DNA from: Erythrobacter sp. SG61-1L
Lineage (GTDB): Bacteria > Pseudomonadota > Alphaproteobacteria > Sphingomonadales > Sphingomonadaceae
Direction of reading: 5' to 3'
NCBI RefSeq assembly: GCF_001305965.1
Contig: NZ_JXQC01000003.1
Location: 1,727,633-1,791,632, forward strand
DNA: 64,000 nt
Under the pieces are notes generated by a model. That model was not told the DNA's origin, did no database searches, and worked only from the letters and a program-made list of their open reading frames with translations. Shown piece by piece: positions 39,599-48,220 of the stretch (its first letter is position 1; each line of letters opens with the position of its first letter). Made by a program: the position numbers and the translations under genes.

Positions 39599-40036
39599 AT
39601 GATCAGGGGGGCATCCATCATGGTGCTGGCCATGGCCTGTTGCCTGAGCGAACCCGCTTTCGCGGGCGAGGCACAATGTCTCGCACTGGCGGAAGATGTG
39701 GCAGCCGGGGAATTTCTCACGGCGGAAATGGCTGAGGCCACGCCCTGCCGGGAAGAGCGCCCCGGCCTGCCGCTCGCCTTCGATCACGATGCTGGCGCCC
39801 CCTTGGCAAGCGCAGCCATGCCATCTGGCACCTATCTCGGCCGCATCGCGCTACGTCCGGGCGCCATCGCCGGGGCCGGTCAGAAGCTGCAACTGGTGGT
39901 CCGCGAAGGCCCCGTCATCATCACCCGCGAAGTCAGCCCGGTCCGGTCCCTGCGCGCGGGCGAACGCGGCTTCGTGCGCAGCGCCGATGGCGAAGTCCTG
40001 GCGGCGCGCTTCCTCGACACGGGCAGCGCCGAATGA
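39599..40036 (+). CDS. flgA: Flagellar P-ring assembly chaperone FlgA (short form)
   Basis: 145 residues, well below the about 210-230 usual for FlgA. A signal peptide ends near FAGEAQ (about residue 24). The SAF-type domain is visible in LAEDVAAGEFLTAEMAE and the C-terminal RALRPGAIAGAGQKLQLVVREG-like stretch. It helps assemble the FlgI ring in the periplasm. Its position before flgH and flgI supports the call. The missing N-terminal subdomain fits the general compactness of this operon. Confidence 0.75.
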   Translation: MIRGASIMVLAMACCLSEPAFAGEAQCLALAEDVAAGEFLTAEMAEATPCREERPGLPLAFDHDAGAPLASAAMPSGTYLGRIALRPGAIAGAGQKLQLVVREGPVIITREVSPVRSLRAGERGFVRSADGEVLAARFLDTGSAE

Positions 40037-40608
40037 TCCGCCCTGCCCTCACCTTCGCCGCGCTGGCCTGCCTCACCGCAACGCCCACGCAGGCCGAACA
40101 GCTCTATCGCGGCACCCGCTGGCCCGCCGTCGCCGCCGACCGCAAGGCGATGGGCATTGGCGATGCCGTGACGATCCTGATCGTGGAAACCACCCGCGCC
40201 AGCAGCAGCCTGCAGAACAATTCCTCGCGCAAGTCGCAAACCGGCGGTTCCTTCCAGGCCGGCGGAATCGACGAAGGGGCCTCGCTCCAGTTCGGCGGTT
40301 CCTATGCCGGGCGCGGCGAAGTTGTTCGCGCCGAGCAATTCGTTGCGCAAATCTCCGCGAACGTCGCGGAACTCGCCCCCAATGGCGATTTCGTGATCGA
40401 GGGCCGCCAGCAGATGCTGATCAATGGCGAGGCGACCACCATCGCCGTACGTGGCCGCATCCGCCCGCAGGACATCAGCGCGGATAACCTCATCCCATCA
40501 TCCCGCATTGCCGACGCGCAGATCGACTATGATGGCAAGGGCTTCGTCAGCCGCAGTGCCAAGCCGGGCCTGCTCAATCGCATCTTCAGCTTCCTGGGGA
40601 TCGGCTGA
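40033..40608 (+). CDS. flgH: Flagellar L-ring protein FlgH
   Basis: 191 residues, shorter than the about 230 of typical FlgH. A signal sequence ends with ALAC or TQAEQ; the ALAC box is a poor lipobox, so lipidation is uncertain although FlgH is normally a lipoprotein. Family blocks are AMGIGDAVTILIVETTRASSS (about residue 38), NGDFVIEGRQQMLINGE (about 117) and VRGRIRPQDISADNLIPSSRIADAQI (about 140-165). It forms the outer-membrane bushing around the rod. Overlaps flgA by ATGA. Confidence 0.88.
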   Translation: MIRPALTFAALACLTATPTQAEQLYRGTRWPAVAADRKAMGIGDAVTILIVETTRASSSLQNNSSRKSQTGGSFQAGGIDEGASLQFGGSYAGRGEVVRAEQFVAQISANVAELAPNGDFVIEGRQQMLINGEATTIAVRGRIRPQDISADNLIPSSRIADAQIDYDGKGFVSRSAKPGLLNRIFSFLGIG

Positions 40609-41729
40609 TGGGCTGGCGTGTGGCAATCCGTGTGGCCCTTCTGGCCAGTCTGTGTGCCCTTTCCGTGCCCGTCAGTGCGCAGGAAGTGCCGCTGAAGGGA
40701 CTTGGCCGGTTCGACGGCTGGCGGGACAATGCGCTGATCGGATATGGCCTCGTCACTGGCCTTGCCGGGTCCGGCGACACGCGCCGCAACGAAGTGACGC
40801 GGCTGGCGCTTCGCAATGTCCTCTCCCGTCTCGGCACTGCCGTCAGCGAAGAACAGATCAACAGCCGCAACGTCGCTGTGGTGATCGTGACGGCCACCCT
40901 GCCCGCTTCCGCCAATCCGGGGGACCGGATCGACGCCGTCGTTTCCTCCATTGGCGATGCCCGCTCGCTTGCCGGGGGCACATTGCTGATGACCCCGCTG
41001 ATGGGGCCGGACCAGCGCCCCTATGCGCTGGCGCAAGGCGCATTGACGGCTGGCGGCTATGATTTCGAGACGAACCTCAACCGCCAGCAGCGCAATTATC
41101 CCACAGCGGCGGTTCTGCCCGGCGGCGCCACGGTGGAGGCCCCGGTGGATGCCCGCCTGCTCTCGGCACAGGGCACCGTTTCGTTCCTCCTGACAGAGCC
41201 GGATTTCACCACCGCCCAACGTGTGAGCGAAGCCATCAATGCCCGTTTCGGCCATTCCATCGCCACGGTCCGCAATGCGGATGAGGTCGTGATCGCCTAT
41301 GATCGCGGCCCGGCGGAACTGGCGGGTTTCCTCTCGCGCATAGAGAATATCGCGGTAACGCCCGACACATCCCCCCGCATCGTGATCAACGAACGCACCG
41401 GCACTGTGGTGGCCGGGTCCGGCGTGCAGATTTCCAGCGTCGTGATCTCTCAGGGCGACATCAAGGTGACCATCGTCACCGAGAATTACGCTTCGCAGCC
41501 CAGCTTCATTTCCGGCTTCGCCAATGACGTTTCCAGCCTGATCGTGACCAACACGAAGCTGGATGTCGAACAGGGCGCCAATGACGCGGTGATGAGCTTT
41601 CCCAACACCACCGTAGGTTCGCTGGTGCAGGGGCTTGCCCGGGCGAAGGTAGATACCAGACGCATGATCAGCATCCTGCAGGCCATCAAGGCTGCCGGCG
41701 CGCTGCATGCCGACATCGTGGTTCAATAG
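40608..41729 (+). CDS. flgI: Flagellar P-ring protein FlgI
   Basis: 373 residues with a signal peptide ending at VSAQE (about residue 25). Highly typical blocks: NALIGYGLVTGLAGSGD, IDAVVSSIGDARSLAGGTLLMTPLMG, and the C-terminal LVQGLARAKVDTRRMISILQAIKAAGALHADIVVQ. It forms the peptidoglycan ring around the rod. Start and flgH stop share a TGATG junction. This is among the best conserved genes of the operon. Confidence 0.94.
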   Translation: MGWRVAIRVALLASLCALSVPVSAQEVPLKGLGRFDGWRDNALIGYGLVTGLAGSGDTRRNEVTRLALRNVLSRLGTAVSEEQINSRNVAVVIVTATLPASANPGDRIDAVVSSIGDARSLAGGTLLMTPLMGPDQRPYALAQGALTAGGYDFETNLNRQQRNYPTAAVLPGGATVEAPVDARLLSAQGTVSFLLTEPDFTTAQRVSEAINARFGHSIATVRNADEVVIAYDRGPAELAGFLSRIENIAVTPDTSPRIVINERTGTVVAGSGVQISSVVISQGDIKVTIVTENYASQPSFISGFANDVSSLIVTNTKLDVEQGANDAVMSFPNTTVGSLVQGLARAKVDTRRMISILQAIKAAGALHADIVVQ

Positions 41730-41740
41730 GAGGATCGGGG

Positions 41741-42085
41741 ATGGATCAGCTTTCCGCCCTGCTTGTCGTCAAGGCACTGGACGGGCTCGCCCTGCGCGCC
41801 TCGGCCATTTCGCAGAATGTCGCCAATGCCAGTTCGCCCAATTACACGCCCCTGCGCGTGAATTTCGAAGGCCAACTGCGAGACGCTGCAAAGGCCGGGC
41901 CGGAAGCCGTGCAGCACTTCCAGCCGCAATTTGTTCAGGATGTCAGCCGTGCCGGACAAGGCGGGATGCGCCTCGATCTGGAACTGGCAAGCGCCTCGGA
42001 AACGGCTTTGCGCTATGCCGCGCTGGTCGATGTGCTGAGCCGACAGATGCAGATTTCCCGCCTTGCCGCGACGGGAGGCCAGTGA
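41741..42085 (+). CDS. flgB: Flagellar proximal-rod protein FlgB
   Basis: 114 residues, a little short for FlgB. The start LDGLALRASAISQNVANASSPNYTPLRVNFEGQL has the rod-protein motif NVANASSPNY. The C-terminal helix LRYAALVDVLSRQMQISRLA is also typical. GGAGGATCGGGG lies upstream. Joined to flgC by a TGATG overlap. Confidence 0.87.
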   Translation: MDQLSALLVVKALDGLALRASAISQNVANASSPNYTPLRVNFEGQLRDAAKAGPEAVQHFQPQFVQDVSRAGQGGMRLDLELASASETALRYAALVDVLSRQMQISRLAATGGQ

Positions 42086-42504
42086 TGGACGCGATTGCGA
42101 TCAGCCGCACAGGTCTCGATGTCGAATGGCGGCGCATGGAAATCATCGCGCTCAATCTGGCCAACATGAATTCTGGAAGCTCGGCGGATGGCATTGCCTT
42201 TCAGCCACTGCGGCTTGTTTCCGGCCCGGCCGAAAGCTTTCGCGCCGTGCTGGACGGGCAACAGATGCCCGGAGGCGTGCGCGCCTACGGCGTGGAGCCG
42301 AGCGGTGCAGGTCAACGCAGGGTCTACGAACCCGGCCACCCGCAGGCCGATGCCAGTGGCTTCGTGACCTATCCCAATGTCAGCCACGCGGAAGAGATGT
42401 CGCTGATGGTGAAGACCGCGCGCGCCTATGAGGCGAACCTCGTCGCGCTCGCCGCCGCGCAGCAGATCTATTCCAGCGCGCTGAAGATCGGGCGGCAGGC
42501 ATGA
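42085..42504 (+). CDS. flgC: Flagellar proximal-rod protein FlgC
   Basis: 139 residues. The start DAIAISRTGLDVEWRRMEIIALNLANMNS matches FlgC, as do YEPGHPQADASGFVTYPNVSHAEEMSLMVKTARAYEANL (about residues 85-123). A longer in-frame opening from 41707 is only the out-of-frame shadow of flgB. Adds to the rod above FliE. Confidence 0.9.
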   Translation: MDAIAISRTGLDVEWRRMEIIALNLANMNSGSSADGIAFQPLRLVSGPAESFRAVLDGQQMPGGVRAYGVEPSGAGQRRVYEPGHPQADASGFVTYPNVSHAEEMSLMVKTARAYEANLVALAAAQQIYSSALKIGRQA

Positions 42505-42821
42505 GCGCGCTCGACCCCATCGCCGCACTCGGGCTTTCGGATGCCGCGCCGCAGATCATGCGTGTTGGACTTCCGGCCATGCCGTCTGTCGATACGCCTG
42601 GCGCGAGCTTCCAGTCCGTGCTGTCCGCCGGTCTCGACACAGTCAACCAGAAGGTCGCCCATGCGGACGAGTTGGTGCGGCAATTCGCGCTCGACGATTC
42701 CGTGCCGGTCCATCAGGTGACCATCGCGCTTGAGGAAGCCCGCCTGTCGGTGGAACTCGCCATGCAGGTCCGCACCCGGCTGGTCGAGACCTATCGCGAA
42801 CTCATGAACATGCAACTCTGA
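42501..42821 (+). CDS. fliE: Flagellar MS-ring/rod adaptor FliE
   Basis: 106 residues. The C-terminal half VHQVTIALEEARLSVELAMQVRTRLVETYRELMNMQL is the diagnostic FliE helix. It links the MS ring to the rod and is the first secreted subunit. ATGA overlap with flgC; 3 bp before fliF. Confidence 0.92.
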   Translation: MSALDPIAALGLSDAAPQIMRVGLPAMPSVDTPGASFQSVLSAGLDTVNQKVAHADELVRQFALDDSVPVHQVTIALEEARLSVELAMQVRTRLVETYRELMNMQL

Positions 42822-42824
42822 CGC

Positions 42825-44009
42825 ATGGAACGCAGGCAACTCATTGTCTTCGGCGGTATTTTCGCAGCCATCCTGGCGGGCTTGGCGCTCGTCTGGTTCG
42901 CATTCCTGCGGCCGGGCTATGCCGTGCTCTACGAAGACCTGCGCGAAGCGGACGCGGCCGAAATCGTCGCCGTGCTCGACAAGCAGGGGATCGAATACAG
43001 GCTGGAAGATGGCGGCCATCGCGTGATGGTGGGGCAAGGCGATGTCGGCCGCGCCCGCGTGCTGGTGGCCGGATCGGGCGCTGCCACTGGCGGCACAGTG
43101 GGGTTTGAACTGTTCAACGAGGCCGATATGGGCCTCACCGAATTTGCCCAAAAAGTGAACTATCAGCGCGCGCTGCAAGGGGAACTTGCTCGCACCATCA
43201 TGGGCATGGACGGGATCGCCTTTGCCCGCGTTCACTTGTCCCTACCGGAACGCACCCTGTTCCGCGCCAACCAGACCGGGCCGAAAGGCGCAGTCACCCT
43301 ACAGACCGAAGGCAATGCCGCGCTGGACGCTGCCCGCGTCACGGGCATCCAGCAACTCGTCGCCTCTGCCGTGCCCGATCTGCCTGCCCGGGAAGTCGCC
43401 GTACTGGATCATCGCGGCCGGTTACTAAGCGCCTTGCCGGTGGAAAGCACCGCCATGCCCGGCGAGTTGGACGAGCGTTCCGCGCTGGAGGAATATTACC
43501 GTGCCAGAGTACGCGGTGTGGCGGAAAAGCTGATCCCCGGCGTTCCCTTCGACGTGCGGGTTCTGGCCTTGCCCGGCGGCACAGGCAGCGGCGAGACAGC
43601 CCGCAATTTCAGCCTGCGCATTGCCCTGCGCACCGAAATGGAACTGGCTAGCGAAGACCAGCAAGCGCTGCAGGGTGCCATCAACGAAGCCGCCGGGCTT
43701 ACGCCGCAAAATGGTGACATTTTGCGCTTCGAGACCGGAACTCTGGAGGAAATAGTTCCGCAGGGACAGGCTGCGCCCGTTGCTGCCGAACAACCTCCTT
43801 TAGCCCCCATTCCCACACCCGCGCCGTTTGCCCTCTCTCCAAGCATATTGGCCAGCCCGTGGCTGTGGGGCCTGCTCAGCGTGCCCTGCGTCCTGATCCT
43901 CATCGCACTGCGCCGCCGCAGCCGCATGACACCCGAAGAACAGCAGAGTTTCGCCGAGTTGCTGGGAGAGAAGATGGCACTCGCGGAAGGCCAAGCCGAT
44001 GGACGGTGA
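42825..44009 (+). CDS. fliF: Flagellar MS-ring protein FliF, compact form
   Basis: 394 residues against about 530-570 in typical FliF. A first membrane helix (residues 7-27) is followed by RBM1 (YAVLYEDLREADAAEIVAVL) and RBM2 (EFAQKVNYQRALQGELARTI, then ARVHLSLPERTLF). RBM3 follows (LEEYYRARVRGVAEKLIPG and INEAAGLTPQNGDILRFE) with only about 50 residues between its two halves, so the beta-collar insertion seems to be missing. A second membrane helix (about 345-365) leads to a 32-residue cytoplasmic tail, where FliG would normally bind. It anchors the basal body in the inner membrane. Confidence 0.88.
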   Translation: MERRQLIVFGGIFAAILAGLALVWFAFLRPGYAVLYEDLREADAAEIVAVLDKQGIEYRLEDGGHRVMVGQGDVGRARVLVAGSGAATGGTVGFELFNEADMGLTEFAQKVNYQRALQGELARTIMGMDGIAFARVHLSLPERTLFRANQTGPKGAVTLQTEGNAALDAARVTGIQQLVASAVPDLPAREVAVLDHRGRLLSALPVESTAMPGELDERSALEEYYRARVRGVAEKLIPGVPFDVRVLALPGGTGSGETARNFSLRIALRTEMELASEDQQALQGAINEAAGLTPQNGDILRFETGTLEEIVPQGQAAPVAAEQPPLAPIPTPAPFALSPSILASPWLWGLLSVPCVLILIALRRRSRMTPEEQQSFAELLGEKMALAEGQADGR

Positions 44010-44379
44010 GGCTAACGATATGAACGCATTGCTCAAACGCTGGCACGCTCTGCCCGTGGGCGACCGGACAGGAATTCTTGCCCGCATGGAACACGCGCAG
44101 CGGCAGGCGTTCGAACGCCTGGTGGTAGCGGGCGAGCGCGAGAGAGCCGAGGCAGAGGCACGCAGCCGCCGGTTTCAGGCCTGTTCTCCCTGGCTCGCTG
44201 ACCTGCTGGATGCCTGCGAGAAAGACGCCCCACTCGCCCATCAACTCACGCCGCAAACACGGGCCGCACTAATCGCCGGGCATGAGAAGGCCGCCGGATT
44301 AACAGTAGCACCTGCGGGTCAGCCGACACTGGTGTCCCTCGCCCGAACCTTCTTCAATGGCTGGAGGGCACGGGTATGA
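43999..44379 (+). CDS. Unknown small protein in the usual fliG position
   Basis: 126 residues from the ATG at 43999, or 119 from the ATG at 44020, which has the better ribosome binding site (GGTGAGG). It is charged and helical: LLKRWHALPVGDRTGILARMEHAQRQAFERLVVAGERERAEAEARSRR-type helices, then SPWLADLLDACEKDAPLAHQLTPQTR. No membrane segment or signal peptide. The L-x-x-LP-x-x-x-R-x-x-IL-x-x-M pattern recalls MgtE-N/FliG-type helical repeats, but I cannot identify it as FliG, which is about 330 residues long. It sits between fliF and fliH with overlaps at both ends, so it is surely part of the apparatus. Confidence 0.75.
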   Translation: MDGEANDMNALLKRWHALPVGDRTGILARMEHAQRQAFERLVVAGERERAEAEARSRRFQACSPWLADLLDACEKDAPLAHQLTPQTRAALIAGHEKAAGLTVAPAGQPTLVSLARTFFNGWRARV

Positions 44380-45083
44380 GCCGCCTGCTAAAGGCGGGCG
44401 ATGCCCGCATGGATTCCAGCGTCCGCCCGCTTGCCGTGGCCTGCGCGGCCCGGCTTCATACATCGCCCGTCCCTGCCCCCACATTCACGGAACCGCCTGC
44501 AGCCGAAGAAGCTCTGGACCGCCAATGTATCGAGCTTGAAGCTACCATCGCCGACCTGCGCCACCGCATTGCGCAAATGGAGGAGGAAGCGGACCACCGT
44601 GAAGATGCCGCGTTTGAGCGGGGCAAGCAGGACGGGCTGGATCATGTCGCCGGAGAAGAAAGCCGCCGCCTCGAACTGCTGAGCGCTTCGCTCGCCAAAC
44701 TTCAGGCTGACAACGCAAAAATTATCTCGGAATGCGAAATCCTCGCCGTCCAACTCGCACGAACCGCATTAGGACGAATCTTCGGCGACGAGACCCTCCA
44801 TGCCGAATTGGTGGGAGAGACACTGGCTCATCACCTCGCCCTGATCCAGCAGGACTTGGTGCGCCGGGTGCGCGTCTCGCCTCGCGACTTCCACTCGCCC
44901 GAAGACCTTGCTGCACTGTCGGATCGTCTCCCGGGCATCTCGGTAATCACGGATCAGACGCTCGTTTCCGGCGAATGTGCTGCCGACCTGATGCTCGGCA
45001 CACTGGACACGGGGCTTTCGGGCCAATGGAAGCGCCTGAGCCAGTTCTTTGACCGGTTGACCGAAGAGGAAGCCGCATCATGA
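44376..45083 (+). CDS. fliH: Flagellar export ATPase regulator FliH
   Basis: 235 residues. A proline-rich N-terminus is followed by a long coiled coil with few breaks (about residues 45-115, DRQCIELEATIADLRHRIAQMEEEA), then a VolH-like C-terminal domain (LARTALGRIFGDETLHAELVGETLAHHL). It binds FliI and delivers it to the export gate, normally by contact with FliN. ATGA overlaps on both sides. Assigned mostly by position and architecture, since FliH sequences diverge fast. Confidence 0.8.
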   Translation: MSRLLKAGDARMDSSVRPLAVACAARLHTSPVPAPTFTEPPAAEEALDRQCIELEATIADLRHRIAQMEEEADHREDAAFERGKQDGLDHVAGEESRRLELLSASLAKLQADNAKIISECEILAVQLARTALGRIFGDETLHAELVGETLAHHLALIQQDLVRRVRVSPRDFHSPEDLAALSDRLPGISVITDQTLVSGECAADLMLGTLDTGLSGQWKRLSQFFDRLTEEEAAS

Positions 45084-46402
45084 GAGCGCATCCCTTCCTC
45101 GTGCGCCTCGGACAAGCGGAATTCGCTCGTGCCACCGGTCGTCTGACTCGAATTACCGGCGAATTTCTGGAAGCCGATGGCCCCATCGCCAGCGTGGGTG
45201 ATTATTGCGAGGTCGGCGCGGCCGATGCGTCGGATAGGCTGCTCGCTGAAGTTGTGGCGGTCGAGGCTGAGAAGCTACGCCTCGTGCCGATAGGCCCACT
45301 TCCTCGGCTGGCACTCGGCGCGGCACTCGCCCGGGCGCATCACGTTGAAGACATCCCGGTAGGGTCAGGCTTCGGCGGTCGCGCAGTAGACGCTCTGGCT
45401 CGCCCATTGGACGGCAAGGCTCCCATCCATCACGAAGCCCGACAGAAGCGCGCTGGGCGCCCGCTCCCGCCGCTGGATCGCGTATCGCCTGCGCAGCGGA
45501 TCGAGACCGGCATTCGTGCCATCGACGCCCTGCTGCCGTTGGGCGAAGGCCAGCGCGTAGGCATCTTCGCCGCCGCCGGCGTAGGCAAGACCAGCCTGCT
45601 GGAACAGATCGCCCGCCAGTCTGCGTGCGACCGGGTGGTTCTGTGCCTGGTGGGCGAGCGCGGGCGCGAAGTGGATGTGCTTTGGCAGATGCTGCGTGAG
45701 AGCACCAATTCCGCCCGTTCGACCCTGATCGCCGCGACCGCCGATGAAAGCCCCAGCCTGCGGCTACGCGCCATCGAACAGGCAGTCGGCCTTGCCGAGC
45801 ATTGGCGCGACGAGGGCGAGCACGTATTGCTGCTGGTCGATTCCATCACGCGTGTTGCCCATGCCCTGCGTGAACTTGGCTTGGCCGCCGGCCTGCCTCC
45901 AAGTGTGCGCGGGCTGACCCCCAACGTATTTTCCGCGTTACCGCGCCTTGTTGAACGATGCGGCGCATCTCGCAGCGGCGGCGCAATCACCGCCGTTTTC
46001 ACCGTGCTGAGCGAGACGGACGATGTCGATGATCCGGTAGTCGAACTGATGAAGTCAGTACTGGACGGCCACATCGTGCTGTCGCGTCAATTGGCAGAAA
46101 AACGCCATTTTCCAGCCATTGACCTGTCGCGCAGCGTCAGCCGGCTCGCCGGGGACTTGCTCGATGAGGCGGAAAGCTCCTCATGCGGCGAGGCTCATGC
46201 CCTGGTCGCCACCTATGAAGAGGCCCGCCCGATGATCGAAAGCGGCCTTTATCGCAGCGGGGCGAGCGACCGGATCGACCGCGCAATTGCGCTTCAGCCC
46301 GCGCTCACGGCTTTTCTGGGCCAAGGCACAAGGGAGCATTGCGGGCTGCAGGAAACGCATGCCGCGCTGACCCGCATCCTTTCAGGAGGCAGCCATGCGT
46401 AA
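45080..46402 (+). CDS. fliI: Flagellar export ATPase FliI
   Basis: 440 residues of the F1-beta-like export ATPase family. Walker A is AAAGVGKTSLL (about residue 170), the conserved block LVGERGREVDV follows near 193, Walker B is HVLLLVDSITRVAHALRELGLAAGLPPSVRGLTPNVFSALP (about 252 onward). It powers or unlocks substrate export at the base of the apparatus. Well conserved, unlike the neighbouring ring genes. Confidence 0.94.
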   Translation: MRAHPFLVRLGQAEFARATGRLTRITGEFLEADGPIASVGDYCEVGAADASDRLLAEVVAVEAEKLRLVPIGPLPRLALGAALARAHHVEDIPVGSGFGGRAVDALARPLDGKAPIHHEARQKRAGRPLPPLDRVSPAQRIETGIRAIDALLPLGEGQRVGIFAAAGVGKTSLLEQIARQSACDRVVLCLVGERGREVDVLWQMLRESTNSARSTLIAATADESPSLRLRAIEQAVGLAEHWRDEGEHVLLLVDSITRVAHALRELGLAAGLPPSVRGLTPNVFSALPRLVERCGASRSGGAITAVFTVLSETDDVDDPVVELMKSVLDGHIVLSRQLAEKRHFPAIDLSRSVSRLAGDLLDEAESSSCGEAHALVATYEEARPMIESGLYRSGASDRIDRAIALQPALTAFLGQGTREHCGLQETHAALTRILSGGSHA

Positions 46403-46850
46403 CAGCCGGCACCTCCACCATCGGCTCGACCGGATTGCCGTGCTTCAGGCGCTAAAGACGTTGGCCAGCCGGGGCGAACTGGCCGAGGCTCAGGCCGCAA
46501 CGATTGAGGCTCAGGCACGGCTCGATGACGGCCAACGCAATGTCGCTGCGAAAGAACGCAAAGTGCACGACATGCAGGCAGCCGAGGCCCTCGACTTCGC
46601 GGGCTGGCGGGTCGCGCTGGCAGTTCTGCGTGATCTCTCCGACCGCCGTGACCGCGCAGCCGGGATCGCTCGGGATTGTGAGAGCCGTGAGGCCGCACAA
46701 CGCGAGCAATGGCGGCGAGACCATAAGCGGGAAGAGCTTGCGACTGCTTTGCTGCGCAAGGTCGGCAAGCGCCTCGCCGACAAGAACGACGAAGCGGCGA
46801 TCCTCGAAGCGGCAAGCCTGCGTTTCCTTCTGACGGCGATCGCGGAATGA
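46395..46850 (+). CDS. fliJ: Flagellar export stalk protein FliJ-like
   Basis: 151 residues, almost wholly alpha-helical coiled coil, without signal peptide or membrane segment. FliJ is the small coiled-coil stalk of the FliI hexamer and follows fliI in most operons. Sequence identity is low in this family; the call rests on place, size and coiled-coil character. Overlaps fliI by 8 bp and fliK by ATGA. Confidence 0.75.
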   Translation: MRNSRHLHHRLDRIAVLQALKTLASRGELAEAQAATIEAQARLDDGQRNVAAKERKVHDMQAAEALDFAGWRVALAVLRDLSDRRDRAAGIARDCESREAAQREQWRRDHKREELATALLRKVGKRLADKNDEAAILEAASLRFLLTAIAE

Positions 46851-47773
46851 CCATTACACTCGTAACCCAGCCCGCGTCCCAGCAATCGTCCAGCGCTCCT
46901 ACGCCAAGGCGTGCGGCAGCCGATGAATTGACAACGTCTGGCGATTTCGCGGAACTGCTGGCCGGCCTGCTCAGCGCGCGGCAGGAAGCCGGCGATCATA
47001 GGCTGCCAGTTTCCAGATTGCTGGATGCCAAGCAGGAAGAAGCGGCCAGGCAGGCGGCAGCGCTGGCGCCCCTGCCCGGGACCCCGGCAGAGGCATTCAG
47101 TGCGGCAAGGTTGCTGGTCGATCTGGCGCTGGATTTCCCGTCCGATCACATGGCGCACGGCGACAATACGAGCATGCGCGTCGGCGAATTGGACTCGAAG
47201 ACGGCAACACCACTCGCAGAACGCCTTGGTGCAAGGCATCCGAAAACGCACGCGGGCATGCCGTCTGCGACTGCCTCTACAGCCGGCCCCCCTGAAATGC
47301 GGGCGCGGCCTGCGCAGTCGACACTATTAAATCGGCCAGCGTCGGTCGCATCGCTCCTGAATGCTTCCGGCACCATCGTGCAACCTGTCGGAAGAATGAC
47401 CGCCGATGGGACAGCCTTGCGCATCCAGAGATCGGCATGGAATGCCGCCCTGCCGCCTGCCATACCCGCCCGACCAGCGATCGTTTCTGGCTCGTCGTTC
47501 GGTCAACAAATCCCGTCTCAACAAAGCGCCACAGCCGGACCACAATGCGGATCCGCACCCGATCAGGCACAAGGCGCGCCTGCGGGCCGCACATCGCCAT
47601 TTGGGGCACAGCTCATCTCGGCAGAGGGCGGACTGCGGCTGGTGCTGCGCTTGCCGAAACTGGCCGAGGGAGAACGCGCCGGGCTCGAAGCGGCACTGAG
47701 CCAGCTGCTCGAACGCCACGGCCATCGCCACACAGCCATTGTCATCCATGAAATCACCGCAGGGCAAGACTGA
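46847..47773 (+). CDS. fliK: Flagellar hook-length control protein FliK (divergent)
   Basis: 308 residues. The N-terminal two-thirds is low-complexity, rich in Ala, Pro, Ser and Thr, as in FliK. The C-terminal part (GAQLISAEGGLRLVLRLPKLAEGERAGLEAALSQLLERHGH, about residues 245-295) resembles the end of the FliK substrate-switch domain, though short. Position between fliJ and flgD agrees. It controls hook length and the change from hook to late substrates. Confidence 0.72.
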   Translation: MTITLVTQPASQQSSSAPTPRRAAADELTTSGDFAELLAGLLSARQEAGDHRLPVSRLLDAKQEEAARQAAALAPLPGTPAEAFSAARLLVDLALDFPSDHMAHGDNTSMRVGELDSKTATPLAERLGARHPKTHAGMPSATASTAGPPEMRARPAQSTLLNRPASVASLLNASGTIVQPVGRMTADGTALRIQRSAWNAALPPAIPARPAIVSGSSFGQQIPSQQSATAGPQCGSAPDQAQGAPAGRTSPFGAQLISAEGGLRLVLRLPKLAEGERAGLEAALSQLLERHGHRHTAIVIHEITAGQD

Positions 47774-48219
47774 TGGCCAGTAATCCCATCGACGCATTGG
47801 GCGGAAGTGCGACCGGCACATCGGGCACACAATCGACGCAGAGCGCCACCGATGCCTTCGGCCTCGGTTTTGAGGACTTGCTCAAGATTGTCCTGACACA
47901 GCTGACCTATCAGGATCCGCTGAAGCCCATGGACAACTTCCAGTTCGTCTCCCAGCTCGCCCAGTTTTCGCAAATTCAGCAGACACAGCAGATGTCGGAA
48001 AGCCTGCAAGCGCTGGTTTCCGCCCAGTCGACTGCCCAGGCCGCCAGCCTGCTCGGCCGCACAGTGGAAATCCCCGCCGGCTCGGTGACGCTGTCGGGCA
48101 AAGTCACTGCCATCGCCTTCAGCACAAACGGGCCGAGCCTCACCATCACTACCTCCAGCAACCAGACCATCTCGGACATCAGCCTGAGTTCGGTCTCGAA
48201 GATCAGGGAGACCAACTGA
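47773..48219 (+). CDS. flgD: Flagellar hook cap FlgD (short form)
   Basis: 148 residues against about 220 in the usual form. The N-terminal signature LLKIVLTQLTYQDPLKPMDNFQFVSQLAQFSQIQQTQQM (about residues 38-76) is unmistakable. The tail has one Tudor-like piece (GRTVEIPAGSVTLSGKVTAI), while the FLG-Ig domain is lacking, as in several alphaproteobacteria. It caps the growing hook. A single base is shared with the fliK stop. Confidence 0.9.
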   Translation: MASNPIDALGGSATGTSGTQSTQSATDAFGLGFEDLLKIVLTQLTYQDPLKPMDNFQFVSQLAQFSQIQQTQQMSESLQALVSAQSTAQAASLLGRTVEIPAGSVTLSGKVTAIAFSTNGPSLTITTSSNQTISDISLSSVSKIRETN

Positions 48220-48220
48220 C

